64,000 bases of DNA, taken from assembly GCA_019187225.1 (NCBI GenBank), contig JABAQQ010000001.1:124001-188000 (forward strand), in the 5' to 3' direction. The position numbers and the translations under genes are program-made. Of this stretch, positions 34,631 through 46,112 are shown in pieces (positions within the stretch are counted from its first letter, which is position 1; each line of letters opens with the position of its first letter). Source of the DNA: Saprospiraceae bacterium (GTDB lineage Bacteria > Bacteroidota > Bacteroidia > Chitinophagales > Saprospiraceae). The notes beneath the pieces are model-generated. The model did no database searches and was not told the origin of the DNA. It saw nothing but the letters and a program-made list of their open reading frames with translations.

Positions 34631-35698
34631 TTGAGAAACGACGTGAAACGGCTGCTCGGCGGGTTGTTAATCCTCGGCATTTTGCTGGCTTCGCTCTGGA
34701 TTCCTATGGAGATTCCCTTCGCTGCAGAAAGTGTAGGGAGGGTCTATCCCGCACAGGAATGGCAGTTGCTGCAAGACCAGACCGGTCGCATAACCTCTGT
34801 TGTTCGCGACTACCGACTTGGCGCCACCAGCCAGATCGATGCTTACCAGTTTGAACAGGGCGACATTTCCAGTATCCAGTTCGCGCTGCCACCCGGCCGC
34901 TTTGTTCACGCGGGCGACACCGTTGTGCGTATGTATTCCATCCGGCAGAAAGAAGAAATTCAGGACATTGAAGCGCAACTCGCCCTCTATGGTGCGCAAT
35001 TGCGCGCCGACGTCACCGGCGACAAGCCACCGGTGGTGCAGGAAGCCGAAAACCGGCTGCATTTCGCCGAACAGGATCTGATCCAAAAAGAAAAAATATT
35101 TCAGATCAAAAAACCGCTTTGGGAACAACAACTCATCGCATACACGGAATATCAGGAAGCGGAGGGCGCTTATAATCTCGCTAAGGTACAGATAGGTATC
35201 GCTCAACAATACTTGGAAACCGTGCGGACGGGTTTGAAAACCGAGAGTGTTGGCGTCACCCAGGCCCAATTGAAAGGTTTACGCAACCGGCTTGAAATTC
35301 TGCGCCGCAAGGGCTTGTCCTTCGTGTTGCGCGCCCCGTTCAACGGCTGGGTTGTCCCCGTCATCGCCCCTCCGGAAGAGCAGTTGATCCTGCAACAAGC
35401 CGGCGAATATGTGGTGCAAATCCCGGTGAAAGTGGAGCATTTGCCCTATCTCAACGATGAAACTGTCTTTCACGTGACCGATTTGCTGACCATGCGTACC
35501 TACCAGGCGCGTTTGTACCAAACAGGCACGAAAATAGAAGTATTGGACAACCGCCAGGTCTCGAACATCACAGCGATCGTCGAGCCCGACAGCCTGAATA
35601 CCCGGCTCAGCACAGGAGTTGCCGCGCTCTGCCGGATAGATTTTGGAAAAGTCAGCCAACGCGAGTACTTGCGGCGGATTTTGAAATTTAATTGGTAA
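34631..35698 (+). CDS. HlyD-like periplasmic adaptor, TTG start
   Basis: A 355-residue protein with one N-terminal membrane helix (LLGGLLILGILLASLWI, about 8-25), a lipoyl-like half (FALPPGRFVHAGDTVVRMYS), a long alpha-helical hairpin (about 105-215) and the matching second half (SFVLRAPFNGWVVPV). This is the layout of membrane fusion proteins, but no transporter ATPase or RND pump is adjacent. No ATG is available; TTG at 34631 is the likely start, GTG at 34643 an alternative. It lies between the CotH genes and VTC/DUF4956 on the same strand, so a link to that module is inferred. Confidence 0.72.
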   Translation: MRNDVKRLLGGLLILGILLASLWIPMEIPFAAESVGRVYPAQEWQLLQDQTGRITSVVRDYRLGATSQIDAYQFEQGDISSIQFALPPGRFVHAGDTVVRMYSIRQKEEIQDIEAQLALYGAQLRADVTGDKPPVVQEAENRLHFAEQDLIQKEKIFQIKKPLWEQQLIAYTEYQEAEGAYNLAKVQIGIAQQYLETVRTGLKTESVGVTQAQLKGLRNRLEILRRKGLSFVLRAPFNGWVVPVIAPPEEQLILQQAGEYVVQIPVKVEHLPYLNDETVFHVTDLLTMRTYQARLYQTGTKIEVLDNRQVSNITAIVEPDSLNTRLSTGVAALCRIDFGKVSQREYLRRILKFNW

Positions 35699-35704
35699 TC
35701 AACG

Positions 35705-35788
35705 GAAGTTGGACTCATTGACCCTGGACATTGGACGCCTGTTCCGTTTTCAAATGTCAATAGTCAATTAATCCAACGTCCAAAGTCC
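35705..35788. repeat. Inverted word array, GTCCAAC family
   Basis: A G/T-rich arm (35705-35737: GTTGGACTCATTGACC, TGGACATTGGAC) and a C/A-rich arm (35753-35788: AATGTCAATAGTCAATT, CCAACGTCCAAAGTCC) occupy the gap in front of the VTC gene, ending six bases before its ATG. Confidence 0.8.
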
Positions 35789-35793
35789 CTTTA

Positions 35794-36600
35794 ATGCGCT
35801 ACGAATTTAAATATCTCGTTCCGGTAAAACACTACGAGGCGCTGCACAGCGCCGTCGTACCCTTCCTGCGTCCCGATGGATTCGCGTCACAGCAACCCAA
35901 CGGGATGTATACCGTGCGCAGCATTTACTTCGACACGCCGGGATTTGAGATGTTTCACACCAAAGTGGACGGTATTGCACACCGGATGAAAGTCCGGCTG
36001 CGGGGTTACAATCAGGGTAATGAACACAGCACCGTGTTCATGGAGATCAAGCGAAAATACGAAGGGCCGATTTTGAAAAACCGTTGCAAGGCTCCATACG
36101 GTGTTGTACTTCAGTTGTTTAAAGGCGTCCCAATTGAAAGCTTCAACGGCGAGATCAGCAATCACGACAACGCACGGCGCTTTTTCTACCAAATACTCAG
36201 CCGCAACCTGCGCCCTGTGGTGAATGTCATTTACGAACGCGAACCCTTTCTCGGTGCCACACTCGATCCGGAGAACGATTTCCGGCTGACCTTCGATCTG
36301 CATTTGCGCAGTGTTGCCTATCCCGGAGTAGACAAATTATTTGATGAAGCCGGTGCAACATTCGCCTTTCCGGGTTACTTTATTATGGAAGTCAAGTTCA
36401 ACCGCTATTGTCCGGCCTGGATCAAACCTGTTCTGGAAGGCTTTCAACTGCGCAAAGAACCTGCTTCCAAGTATGTCGGGACGATCAACTCCAATCCTTT
36501 TATCAATCCCAACCGTTACAATGACGCTTTTGCCAAAAGCGCATTTTTGTTGCAATACGATGATGTGGTAAGCGAATTACCGATAACCAGTAACCTTTAA
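35794..36600 (+). CDS. VTC-domain polyphosphate polymerase-like protein
   Basis: A 268-residue VTC tunnel-domain protein. In yeast Vtc4 this fold makes polyphosphate from ATP. Basic and acidic tunnel residues appear in order: RYEFKYLV, RSIYFDT, MKVRLRGYN, VFMEIKRKYEG, NVIYEREPF, FRLTFDLHLRS, YFIMEVKFN and ASKYVGTI. No SPX or transmembrane domain is attached. DUF4956 begins 11 bases after its stop and would supply the membrane part. Bacterial VTC proteins are poorly studied; polyphosphate synthesis is inferred from residue conservation. Confidence 0.88.
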   Translation: MRYEFKYLVPVKHYEALHSAVVPFLRPDGFASQQPNGMYTVRSIYFDTPGFEMFHTKVDGIAHRMKVRLRGYNQGNEHSTVFMEIKRKYEGPILKNRCKAPYGVVLQLFKGVPIESFNGEISNHDNARRFFYQILSRNLRPVVNVIYEREPFLGATLDPENDFRLTFDLHLRSVAYPGVDKLFDEAGATFAFPGYFIMEVKFNRYCPAWIKPVLEGFQLRKEPASKYVGTINSNPFINPNRYNDAFAKSAFLLQYDDVVSELPITSNL

Positions 36601-36611
36601 CCGACTGCGCC

Positions 36612-38854
<2,243 letters not shown>

Positions 38855-38927
38855 AAAAACTCACGGCAGGCAGATAAAGCCCCGCAACAGATTTTTTCAC
38901 TATGAAAACAAACGCATCGCTCTTTTT

Positions 38928-39443
38928 ATGAAACGACCGAAAAAAGGTGAGTACGCCCCTTTCCATGAAACTTACCTGAAAGTGGTGCCTTCGCGTGGAA
39001 CGGCCCAAAGCCTGTTGAAAAAAACATTCAAAGAAATCCAGCAATTGCTTTCCGGATTGCCGGAAGAAATGGGCGACTATGCTTATGCGCCCGGCAAGTG
39101 GACCATCAAACAAATGCTCATCCACCTGATTGATGCAGAACGCGTGTTTGCATACAGAACCCTGTCGTTTATGCGCGGCGACCGCATCGCTTTGCCGGGC
39201 TTCAATCAGGACATCTGGATGGAAGACGTTGACGCCTCCAAACGCACCATAAAGGACTTGCTGAAAGAATGGAAAGTCGTGCGCGACAACACGCTGTTTC
39301 TTTTAGCCCAATGTACAGAAGAACAGTCCAGATTCCTTGGTACCGCCAGCGGCTGGAAAATGACGCCGCGAGCACTGTTTTTTGTGATCATCGGGCATCA
39401 GATACATCATATGAATGTGTTGAAAGAACGGTACTTACTGTAG
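38928..39443 (+). CDS. DinB family protein
   Basis: A 171-residue DinB-superfamily helical bundle. The probable metal ligands are His66 (QMLIHLIDAER), His157 and His161 (GHQIHHMNVL). It is closer to the DinB_2 type (WTIKQMLIHLIDAERVFAYR) than the DinB protein at the start of the window. It stands alone between guaB and a converging ligase gene. Function unknown. Confidence 0.85.
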   Translation: MKRPKKGEYAPFHETYLKVVPSRGTAQSLLKKTFKEIQQLLSGLPEEMGDYAYAPGKWTIKQMLIHLIDAERVFAYRTLSFMRGDRIALPGFNQDIWMEDVDASKRTIKDLLKEWKVVRDNTLFLLAQCTEEQSRFLGTASGWKMTPRALFFVIIGHQIHHMNVLKERYLL

Positions 39444-39457
39444 CAGCAGCAGGTTTG

Positions 39458-39500
39458 CCCGCCGTAGCCTTCCTGCCCGCCAAGCTTCGGCTGGCAGGGG
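39458..39500. repeat. GC-rich REP-like palindromic stretch
   Basis: CCCGCCGTAGCC followed by CCTGCCCGCC, AGCTTCGG and CTGGCAGGGG contains a short stem (CCTGCC/GGCAGG) and resembles the GC-rich palindromes at 53.96 and 57.66 kb. It sits between two converging genes, where it could also terminate transcription. Confidence 0.5.
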
Positions 39501-39516
39501 CGCAGGAGGGCACAGC

Positions 39517-41328
39517 TTATTGGAACATTTTTTCGATCTCTTCCGCAAATTGCTGGTGTATCACCTCCCGGCGCAACTTCAGCGTCGGCGTCAGCATCCC
39601 GCTTTCAGATGTCCAGGGCTCGTGGAGCAACTGAAACGCCCGCACTTTTTCGATCGTGCCGAGCCGCTCTTCGTTGATGCGTTCAATTTCCTGGCGAAGC
39701 AGTTTTTGTATTTTGGGATTTAAGATCATGTATTGCGGCGCCGTCCAGTGCACCTTGTTTTCTCTGCACCATTCCTCCAGCATGTCAAAATTGGGCACGA
39801 TAAGCGCGCCGACAAAAGGCCGGTTCAGTCCGGTGGCCATTGCCTGGCTGATGAACGGCGATAACGTCAGTTGTTGTTCTACAAAAGCCGGCGCCACAAA
39901 TTTGCCGGTGGTAGTTTTAAAAATCTCACTCTTTCGTCCGGTGATCTTTAAAAAACGCTTGAACTCGAATGTGCCCAGATCTCCCGTTTTGAACCAACCG
40001 TCGGCAGTAAAGCGGACGGCCGTTTCGTCGGGCAAGTTCAGGTAACCCTCCATCACGTTGGGGCCGCGCACTTCGATTTCCCCTTCGCCCTGTTCGTCGG
40101 GATCGGCAATACGCACTTCCATTCCGGGCGCGGGAATGCCTACCGTACCGAAATGCACACCGCCCGGCTCGAAGCGGTTGAAAGCAATGACCGGACTGGT
40201 CTCTGTGAGTCCGTAGCCTTCGCGTACATCAATATGAGCGGCGGAAAAAAGCCTGCCCAGGCGGGGCTGGAGTGCCGCCGCGCCAACGGCGATATAGCGG
40301 ATGCGTCCACCCATTCTTTTGCGCCAATGCCTGAACACCAGCAAGTCGGCTACCAGGCGTTTGAGCCGGTAATCGGCCGGCATCGCCTGGCCGCCCGAAT
40401 AGGGGAAACGCTCGCCGAGGGCGATGGCCCAATCGAGGATTTTGCGCTTTAAAATCCCGGATTTGTTGCGTTCTTCCAGCAGGCGCTCATGCATGCGCTC
40501 GAGTATGCGCGGTACTGCCGTGAAAATGTGCGGGCGTACTTCTGGCAGGATGTGCGGCAGATTTTCTACCGCATCCGCATACCACACAGGGGTGCCGGCG
40601 GCTTGATAGACATACGTGACCATGCGCTCAAAAATGTGGCTCAACGGCAAAAAACTCATCGCCGTCACTTCCGGGCCGACGGGGACGATGGCGAGCACGG
40701 ATTTGACGTTGCTGACGATATTGGCATGGGTGAGCATCACACCTTTGGGTTGGCCGGTGGTGCCGGAAGTGTAGAGCAAAGTCGCCAGGTCGCTTTCCCG
40801 GATGCCGTCGCGGAGGTATTGAATTTTGTCGCGTTGCTGTTGGTCCGGTTCACGCAGCAAAGTGTTCCAGGTGATCGGGACGACGGAATGCTCTCCGGCC
40901 AATGTGTTGTTGTTTTCCTGTTCTTCAAATGTGAAAAAGAAGTCCGGGGAAATTCCGGCAGCCCTTATCTTATCCAGCATATCCGGATTACTGACAAAAC
41001 AACCGCGCATTCCCGTGTCCCGCGCAATATGGGCAATTTCATCCGGACGGGCAGTCGAGTGTATCGGCACCGGCACGATGCCAATCTGCAGCATGGCCGC
41101 ATCGGCCATCGTCCATTGCGGGCTGCCGCAGTGGGCCAGTATACCTATCCGATCGCCTTTATGCAAGCCAAGGTGGAGCAATCCGGCGCTCAGGCGGTCG
41201 CGTCCGGCGAGCACTTCGGCGGTGCTCCAGGTCTTCCAACTCCCGCGTTCGCGACCGGCTAACGCCACCTGCTGCGGGTAGCGATGTTGCTGGTATTCAA
41301 GAATTTCGAAGAGCCGGGTGAAATCCAT
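39517..41328 (-). CDS. Long-chain acyl-CoA ligase (AMP-forming)
   Basis: A 603-residue ANL-superfamily enzyme. Motifs in order are the ATP loop LLYTSGTTGQPKGVMLTH (about 187-204), EGYGLTETSPVIAFN, GWFKTGDLGTFE and ITGRKSEIFKTTTGKFVAP. The length and the last motif fit the FAA1/FadD15 group that activates long-chain fatty acids to acyl-CoA. No beta-oxidation genes are adjacent. The MFS transporter gene lies immediately upstream on the same strand (21-base gap), so both may share a transcript. Confidence 0.92.
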   Translation of the reverse strand: MDFTRLFEILEYQQHRYPQQVALAGRERGSWKTWSTAEVLAGRDRLSAGLLHLGLHKGDRIGILAHCGSPQWTMADAAMLQIGIVPVPIHSTARPDEIAHIARDTGMRGCFVSNPDMLDKIRAAGISPDFFFTFEEQENNNTLAGEHSVVPITWNTLLREPDQQQRDKIQYLRDGIRESDLATLLYTSGTTGQPKGVMLTHANIVSNVKSVLAIVPVGPEVTAMSFLPLSHIFERMVTYVYQAAGTPVWYADAVENLPHILPEVRPHIFTAVPRILERMHERLLEERNKSGILKRKILDWAIALGERFPYSGGQAMPADYRLKRLVADLLVFRHWRKRMGGRIRYIAVGAAALQPRLGRLFSAAHIDVREGYGLTETSPVIAFNRFEPGGVHFGTVGIPAPGMEVRIADPDEQGEGEIEVRGPNVMEGYLNLPDETAVRFTADGWFKTGDLGTFEFKRFLKITGRKSEIFKTTTGKFVAPAFVEQQLTLSPFISQAMATGLNRPFVGALIVPNFDMLEEWCRENKVHWTAPQYMILNPKIQKLLRQEIERINEERLGTIEKVRAFQLLHEPWTSESGMLTPTLKLRREVIHQQFAEEIEKMFQ

Positions 41329-41349
41329 ACGGTGTGAGGGGAATGATTT

Positions 41350-42696
41350 TCAATTGATTGATACAGTGGACGCATTTGACGACATTCTTTTAATTTTTAC
41401 GGTAACTAAAACGATCAGACTCAGCACGAAAAATACAGCCAGGGCCGCCACACTGTTGCGCATGCCGCCGGTGAGGTTTTCCACAAAACCGAAAACAAAA
41501 GTGCCGGCAACGGTGGAAACCTTATCCATCACGTCGTAAAAACTGAAAAAAGACGCTGTATCGGGGGTGTTTTCGGGCAACAACTTGGCGTATGTCGCCC
41601 GCGACAGGGATTGAATGCCCCCCATCACCAGGCCGACCGCAGCAGCCAGGAGGTAAAAGTCGAGGCCGGTTTCCACAAAATAGCCGGTGATACAAATGCC
41701 CGTCCAAATGAGGAGCATTATCATAATGGAAAACTTGTTTCCCTTTTTGCCCGATAACTTAGCTGAGGCCCACGCGCCGCCGATGGCGACGATCTGGAGT
41801 ATGAGCACCAGGAATATGAGTTTCTGGGTGTTGAAATGCAGTTCTTTTTCCGCAAAAGTCGACGCCAGAAAAAGCACGGCCTGCACCCCGGCATTGTAGC
41901 AGAAAAATGCGAACAGAAAAGCGAGTGTATTGGAATCCCCTCTTACGATGCGCCACACTTTTTTGATCTCCTGATAGCCTTTTGTCAGCAGGTTTTCACG
42001 GGTAGTGGGCGTCATATCATCGGGCAGGCGGCGCAGGGGTATCTGGGCGAAGCCGATCCACCACAAGCCCACCATAACGAAAGCGGTCGGAACAGCCCGC
42101 AGACCGTCGGGAAAGCCGAACCATTCGTAGTTCATGATGATGATCAGATTGGCAATCAGCAAGATGACACTTCCGACAAATCCGTAACTGAACCCTTTAG
42201 CACTCACATCGTCGTAGCGATCTTCGGTAGCGATGAGCGGCAGAAATGAGTTGTAAAAAACGATACCGCCGGCAAAACCGACCGTCGCCAGGATAAACCC
42301 CGTGACGCCGACCCACAGCGTTTGCATACTGGTAAAAAACATCAGCGAGATGCAAGCCAGGGCGCCCAAAGTGGTAAAAAAGCGCAGAAACACCTTCTTT
42401 TTACCGCCGTAGTCGGCAATGCCGGAAAGCAGGGGAGAGAGTGCGGCGATCACAAGGTAAGCGAGCGCAATGCTCCAGGCATACAGTGTGCTGTCGGACA
42501 TGCGCAGCCCGAACACATTCAACGTATCATTGGTCAGTTCGAGAAAATAACCGGGAAATATGGCGACCGTAATGACGAGGGCATAGGCGCTGTTGGCCCA
42601 GTCGAAAAAAGCCCAGCCGGTAATGGTGCGTTTGTCGTTTTTGGGTACCGTGACCGAGGTAGGCGGGACAGGAGATGCCGGATTGGAAGTTTCCAC
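41350..42696 (-). CDS. UMF1 family MFS transporter, GTG start
   Basis: A 448-residue membrane protein with about twelve hydrophobic helices. The opening ITGWAFFDWANSAYALVITVAIFPGYF is the signature of the UMF1/Atg22 family. A conserved GGIQSLSRATYAKLLPENTPDTASFFSFYDV loop is present. No ATG is found near the conserved start; GTG at 42696 is the best candidate, and the long upstream frame runs through the neighbouring gene's 3' end. Atg22 exports amino acids from the yeast vacuole; bacterial substrates are unknown. Confidence 0.87.
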   Translation of the reverse strand: METSNPASPVPPTSVTVPKNDKRTITGWAFFDWANSAYALVITVAIFPGYFLELTNDTLNVFGLRMSDSTLYAWSIALAYLVIAALSPLLSGIADYGGKKKVFLRFFTTLGALACISLMFFTSMQTLWVGVTGFILATVGFAGGIVFYNSFLPLIATEDRYDDVSAKGFSYGFVGSVILLIANLIIIMNYEWFGFPDGLRAVPTAFVMVGLWWIGFAQIPLRRLPDDMTPTTRENLLTKGYQEIKKVWRIVRGDSNTLAFLFAFFCYNAGVQAVLFLASTFAEKELHFNTQKLIFLVLILQIVAIGGAWASAKLSGKKGNKFSIMIMLLIWTGICITGYFVETGLDFYLLAAAVGLVMGGIQSLSRATYAKLLPENTPDTASFFSFYDVMDKVSTVAGTFVFGFVENLTGGMRNSVAALAVFFVLSLIVLVTVKIKRMSSNASTVSIN

Positions 42697-42760
42697 AAAG
42701 AAGATGTTTGTAGTTGAATTAATGGACAAAATACGCTGACACCGGTCCGTCACCGGCGCA

Positions 42761-43654
42761 TCACTTCCTGGTGCCAAACGGCACATTGAGACCCAGCCAG
42801 GGCACTGCCACGAAACTGCCTTCCAGTTCGGAAACCGGAATGACCAGGGCAGCATCCACGGCAATTTTTCGTCCTATGAACCTGCCGCCAAGAAAAGAAA
42901 GGGCCACTGTCTCATCTCCGGCATCCAGAAAGAAGTTTTCTATCATGAATACGAATTTTTTGCTGGCGCGTACCATGCCGCTCAGAGACAGGGCGGGTGT
43001 ATCCGACCATTCGCCGCCGGCAAAGCCATATCCAATACCTACTGTGAGGTTGCGCTCGCGGCTGCCAACCGACGCGTTGCCATAAGCCACTCCGAAGGGC
43101 CCGTCGGTGTCTTCACCCAATATCGTCCCGATAAAAGCGCCGGTGCTGATATTGAACTTATCCTTGACCACAGGCACCGTCACCCTCGGCGTGATCCAGA
43201 AAGGCGAGGCTGCGCCGCCAAACAAAAAAATCGGGATCATGCCTGCTCCGATGGTAAAGTTGTTGGAAACGCCGTAACTGACCTGGTTCAGGAAAATCCA
43301 GGTATTCTGGTAGTATCCTTCACCGCGCCGCAATCCGTAGGCATTCGGCTGAAAAAAGTAACGGGTGGAGTGCGGATTTTCGAACCAGTATTCCCCTCCC
43401 ACTATCTGCCCTTTTTCCATCGGGACGATGCTTTTGATGTTTTTCTTTTGAATGGTGATCGTTCCTAAATTGTCCGTTTTCAAGGTGACAGATAAAGCGT
43501 CCTGGGATAAAATGCGACCGATATACTCATTGTCGTCGTTGGTTCGGATGATGTGCAGTTGGGTGGAATCTTGGGGAGTTACTTGTCCTGAAGCGCGGTT
43601 GGGGGCAACAAGGGCCGAAAAGAAAAACAGGGCTAAGAAGAGAGCGTTTTTCAT
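42761..43654 (-). CDS. Secreted beta-rich protein, probable outer-membrane barrel
   Basis: A 297-residue protein with a signal peptide (MKNALFLALFFFSALVAPNRASGQ), a short N-terminal segment resembling an SH3-like fold (YIGRILSQDALSVTLKTDNLGTITIQKKNIKSI) and a C-terminal half of alternating aromatic beta strands (RYFFQPNAYGLRRGEGYYQN, GMIPIFLFGG) ending GTRK. I recognise no named family. It is 64 bases upstream of the UMF1 transporter on the same strand. Confidence 0.75.
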   Translation of the reverse strand: MKNALFLALFFFSALVAPNRASGQVTPQDSTQLHIIRTNDDNEYIGRILSQDALSVTLKTDNLGTITIQKKNIKSIVPMEKGQIVGGEYWFENPHSTRYFFQPNAYGLRRGEGYYQNTWIFLNQVSYGVSNNFTIGAGMIPIFLFGGAASPFWITPRVTVPVVKDKFNISTGAFIGTILGEDTDGPFGVAYGNASVGSRERNLTVGIGYGFAGGEWSDTPALSLSGMVRASKKFVFMIENFFLDAGDETVALSFLGGRFIGRKIAVDAALVIPVSELEGSFVAVPWLGLNVPFGTRK

Positions 43655-43754
43655 TTTTTCCGATTTAGGTTGTTAGTTAAAGCAGGGTAAATGCCGGCAA
43701 AGTTGTGCAGACGCATCCACGCCGGTTTTCCGCCACTAATGTATTGTTAAAAAA

Positions 43755-46082
43755 CTATTCTACCACTACCTCGTCGAGGAACAACCACGCCCCGTTTCCC
43801 GCCCCCGCCGCATTTTCCGGGATCACGCCGAAAGTCTTTGCCACAAATTTCAGGTAGCGTCCTTTCGCGCCGGGCGTATCCAATTGCACCGTTTCCACCG
43901 TGATGCCGTTCATCGTTTCTGCCGGTATTTCTTTGGAGACCAGCAACTTAAAATTTTGGCCGTCATCGGACACATACACTTCCACCCCGCGTGGCGGATA
44001 AATCCAGGATACTTTGCTGTTGACAAAATGCGTCGTGACGCGGCTGAACGCCGTCGGCATGCCGAAATCAATCACCGGATCAATGTCGCGGTTGACCAAC
44101 CCGACCCAGTTGCCCCATGTTTTGATGCTGCCGGTCACGCCGTTGGTCAGGGCATATTGCTCGCCGCCTGTGTATTTGTCGGGGATGCGCGGCATGGAGT
44201 AAGGTTTGCCGCTCGCTTTGTGCACGAGGTATTCCACCTTGCGCACTTTGCCCATTCGTTTTTTTCCGTCGAAAACCGCCGCTTTTACCGTTGTATTTTT
44301 TGAAATCGGAAACGGGTCGTCGAAGATTTTGGAAGACGCTGAGGGTTCCGAACCATCCGTCGTATATCGAATCCGAAGCGCCGGGTCAATTGCTTCTAAT
44401 TTTACTTTTCCGTTTGAAAATGAGGTGGATACGTCATAGTAACTTTTCGCGTAGTTTACCTTCATCGCGTCCAGCCGGTTGAATTGCGTCTGCAGGCGGC
44501 GGGCAAAATCCGGCCAGTCCTTCTTCTCTTTTGCCGACCAGGCGATCTCGGCGAGGGCGCAGGCGCGTGGGTAAGCCATATACTCCACGTAGTCCGGAGT
44601 TTGCATATATTCCGTCCACACATTTCCTTGTACGCCGATGATGCGCGCGGCTTCTTCCGGCGTAAATTCTGCCGGTACCGGCTCGTAACTGTATACTTTT
44701 TCAAGCGGCAAAAAACCGCCGATGGCAACAGGTTCTGTCGCCGGATCGCTTTGATAGTAGTCGAGATAGACGTGCGAAGCAGGCGTCATAATGGCATCGT
44801 GGCCCGCTTTTGCGGCTGCGATACCACCTTCCGTTCCGCGCCAGCTCATCACGGTAGCCGAGGGCGCCAGACCGCCTTCGAGAATCTCGTCCCAGCCGAT
44901 GAATTTTTTGCCGCGTTTGTTGAGCATCTGCTCCGCGCGGTGGATGAAATAACTCTGGAGCGCGTGGCCGTCCTTCAAACTTTCGTCCTTCATGCGTTTT
45001 TGGCATTTCGGGCAGGCATCCCAGCGTGTTTTGGGGCATTCGTCGCCGCCGATGTGGACATAGGCGCCAGGAAACAAGGTGCATACTTCGTCCAATACGC
45101 CATCCAGAAATTCAAACGTCTTTTCATTGCCCGCGCAAAAAACGTCTTCAAAAACGCCCCATTTTGTGGCCGCTTCATAAGGACCGCCTGTGCAGCCCAA
45201 CTCCGGGTATGCCGACAACGCCGCCAGCGCATGGCCAGGCATTTCGATTTCGGGAACAATGGTCACAAACCGCTGGCGGGCATATTCCACGATTTCCTTT
45301 ACCTCTTCCTGGGTGTAGTAGCCGCAGTATGGTTTGCCGTCGTAGCGTTCCGGCTGGTCGGAGTAGTGACCGATGAGCGTTTCCCTGCGGCAAGCGGCAA
45401 CGGTTTGCAATTCGGGGTATTTTTTGATCTCGATGCGCCAGCCCTGGTCTTCGGTGAGGTGCCAGTGAAAAGTATTGAGTTTGTGCACTGCGAGCAGGTC
45501 AATGTATTTTTTGATAAAAGACACCGGGAAAAAGTGGCGGCCCACGTCGAGGTGAAGACCCCGGTAGGAGAAACGCGGCGCGTCTTCGATGGTGCAGCAA
45601 GGGGCCTGCCAATCCATCTTTTTGGAAATTTCGGGTGACTGGGCGCCGTTGAATTCGGGTGGGAACAATTGCCGCAGTGTTTGCACTGCATAAAAGGCAC
45701 CGGCAGCAGTACGGGCGCGGATGAAGATGTTTTGAGGAGTGATTTCTAACTTATATCCTTCCGGGTGTGTGATTTTTTCATCGGGCAAAAAATAAATGGC
45801 ATTTTGTAGTGGAGCATCTGTTGCTTTTTGAATAGGCAAAGTTTCCGGTTGTGTGCCAGTGCTTTGACCTGCCAGTGCGATAAAATACTGAGCGGCAGTG
45901 TTCCAGTCTTCCCTTCCTTCCGGGATGTAGATGCGGGTATCGGCTCTCAGCGCAAAACTGCCGCTGGCAAGTGTCGTCGAAAGCGGCTGAGGAATAAGGT
46001 TCAGGCTGGGGGATTGCTGGCAATTGCTGCTGACCAAGATCGCCGGCAAAATGAAGAGTGTAAGGTGTTGGCGCAGATCCAT
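43755..46082 (-). CDS. GH20 beta-N-acetylhexosaminidase
   Basis: A 775-residue exported glycosidase removing terminal GlcNAc/GalNAc from glycans. A signal peptide ends in a possible lipobox (SSNC near residue 21). The order is an N-terminal GH20b domain, a TIM barrel (about 150-500; RFSYRGLHLDVGRHFFPV, NTFHWHLTEDQGWRIEIKKYPEL) with the catalytic Asp-Glu pair in HIGGDECPKTRW, a chitobiase-type beta domain (RIRYTTDGSEPSAS), and a C-terminal galactose-binding-like domain (GNGAWLFLDEVVVE). Substrate-assisted catalysis through the 2-acetamido group is established for the family. Confidence 0.93.
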   Translation of the reverse strand: MDLRQHLTLFILPAILVSSNCQQSPSLNLIPQPLSTTLASGSFALRADTRIYIPEGREDWNTAAQYFIALAGQSTGTQPETLPIQKATDAPLQNAIYFLPDEKITHPEGYKLEITPQNIFIRARTAAGAFYAVQTLRQLFPPEFNGAQSPEISKKMDWQAPCCTIEDAPRFSYRGLHLDVGRHFFPVSFIKKYIDLLAVHKLNTFHWHLTEDQGWRIEIKKYPELQTVAACRRETLIGHYSDQPERYDGKPYCGYYTQEEVKEIVEYARQRFVTIVPEIEMPGHALAALSAYPELGCTGGPYEAATKWGVFEDVFCAGNEKTFEFLDGVLDEVCTLFPGAYVHIGGDECPKTRWDACPKCQKRMKDESLKDGHALQSYFIHRAEQMLNKRGKKFIGWDEILEGGLAPSATVMSWRGTEGGIAAAKAGHDAIMTPASHVYLDYYQSDPATEPVAIGGFLPLEKVYSYEPVPAEFTPEEAARIIGVQGNVWTEYMQTPDYVEYMAYPRACALAEIAWSAKEKKDWPDFARRLQTQFNRLDAMKVNYAKSYYDVSTSFSNGKVKLEAIDPALRIRYTTDGSEPSASSKIFDDPFPISKNTTVKAAVFDGKKRMGKVRKVEYLVHKASGKPYSMPRIPDKYTGGEQYALTNGVTGSIKTWGNWVGLVNRDIDPVIDFGMPTAFSRVTTHFVNSKVSWIYPPRGVEVYVSDDGQNFKLLVSKEIPAETMNGITVETVQLDTPGAKGRYLKFVAKTFGVIPENAAGAGNGAWLFLDEVVVE

Positions 46083-46112
46083 TGGAAATCGAAAGTTTAA
46101 GGTCGTTTGAAA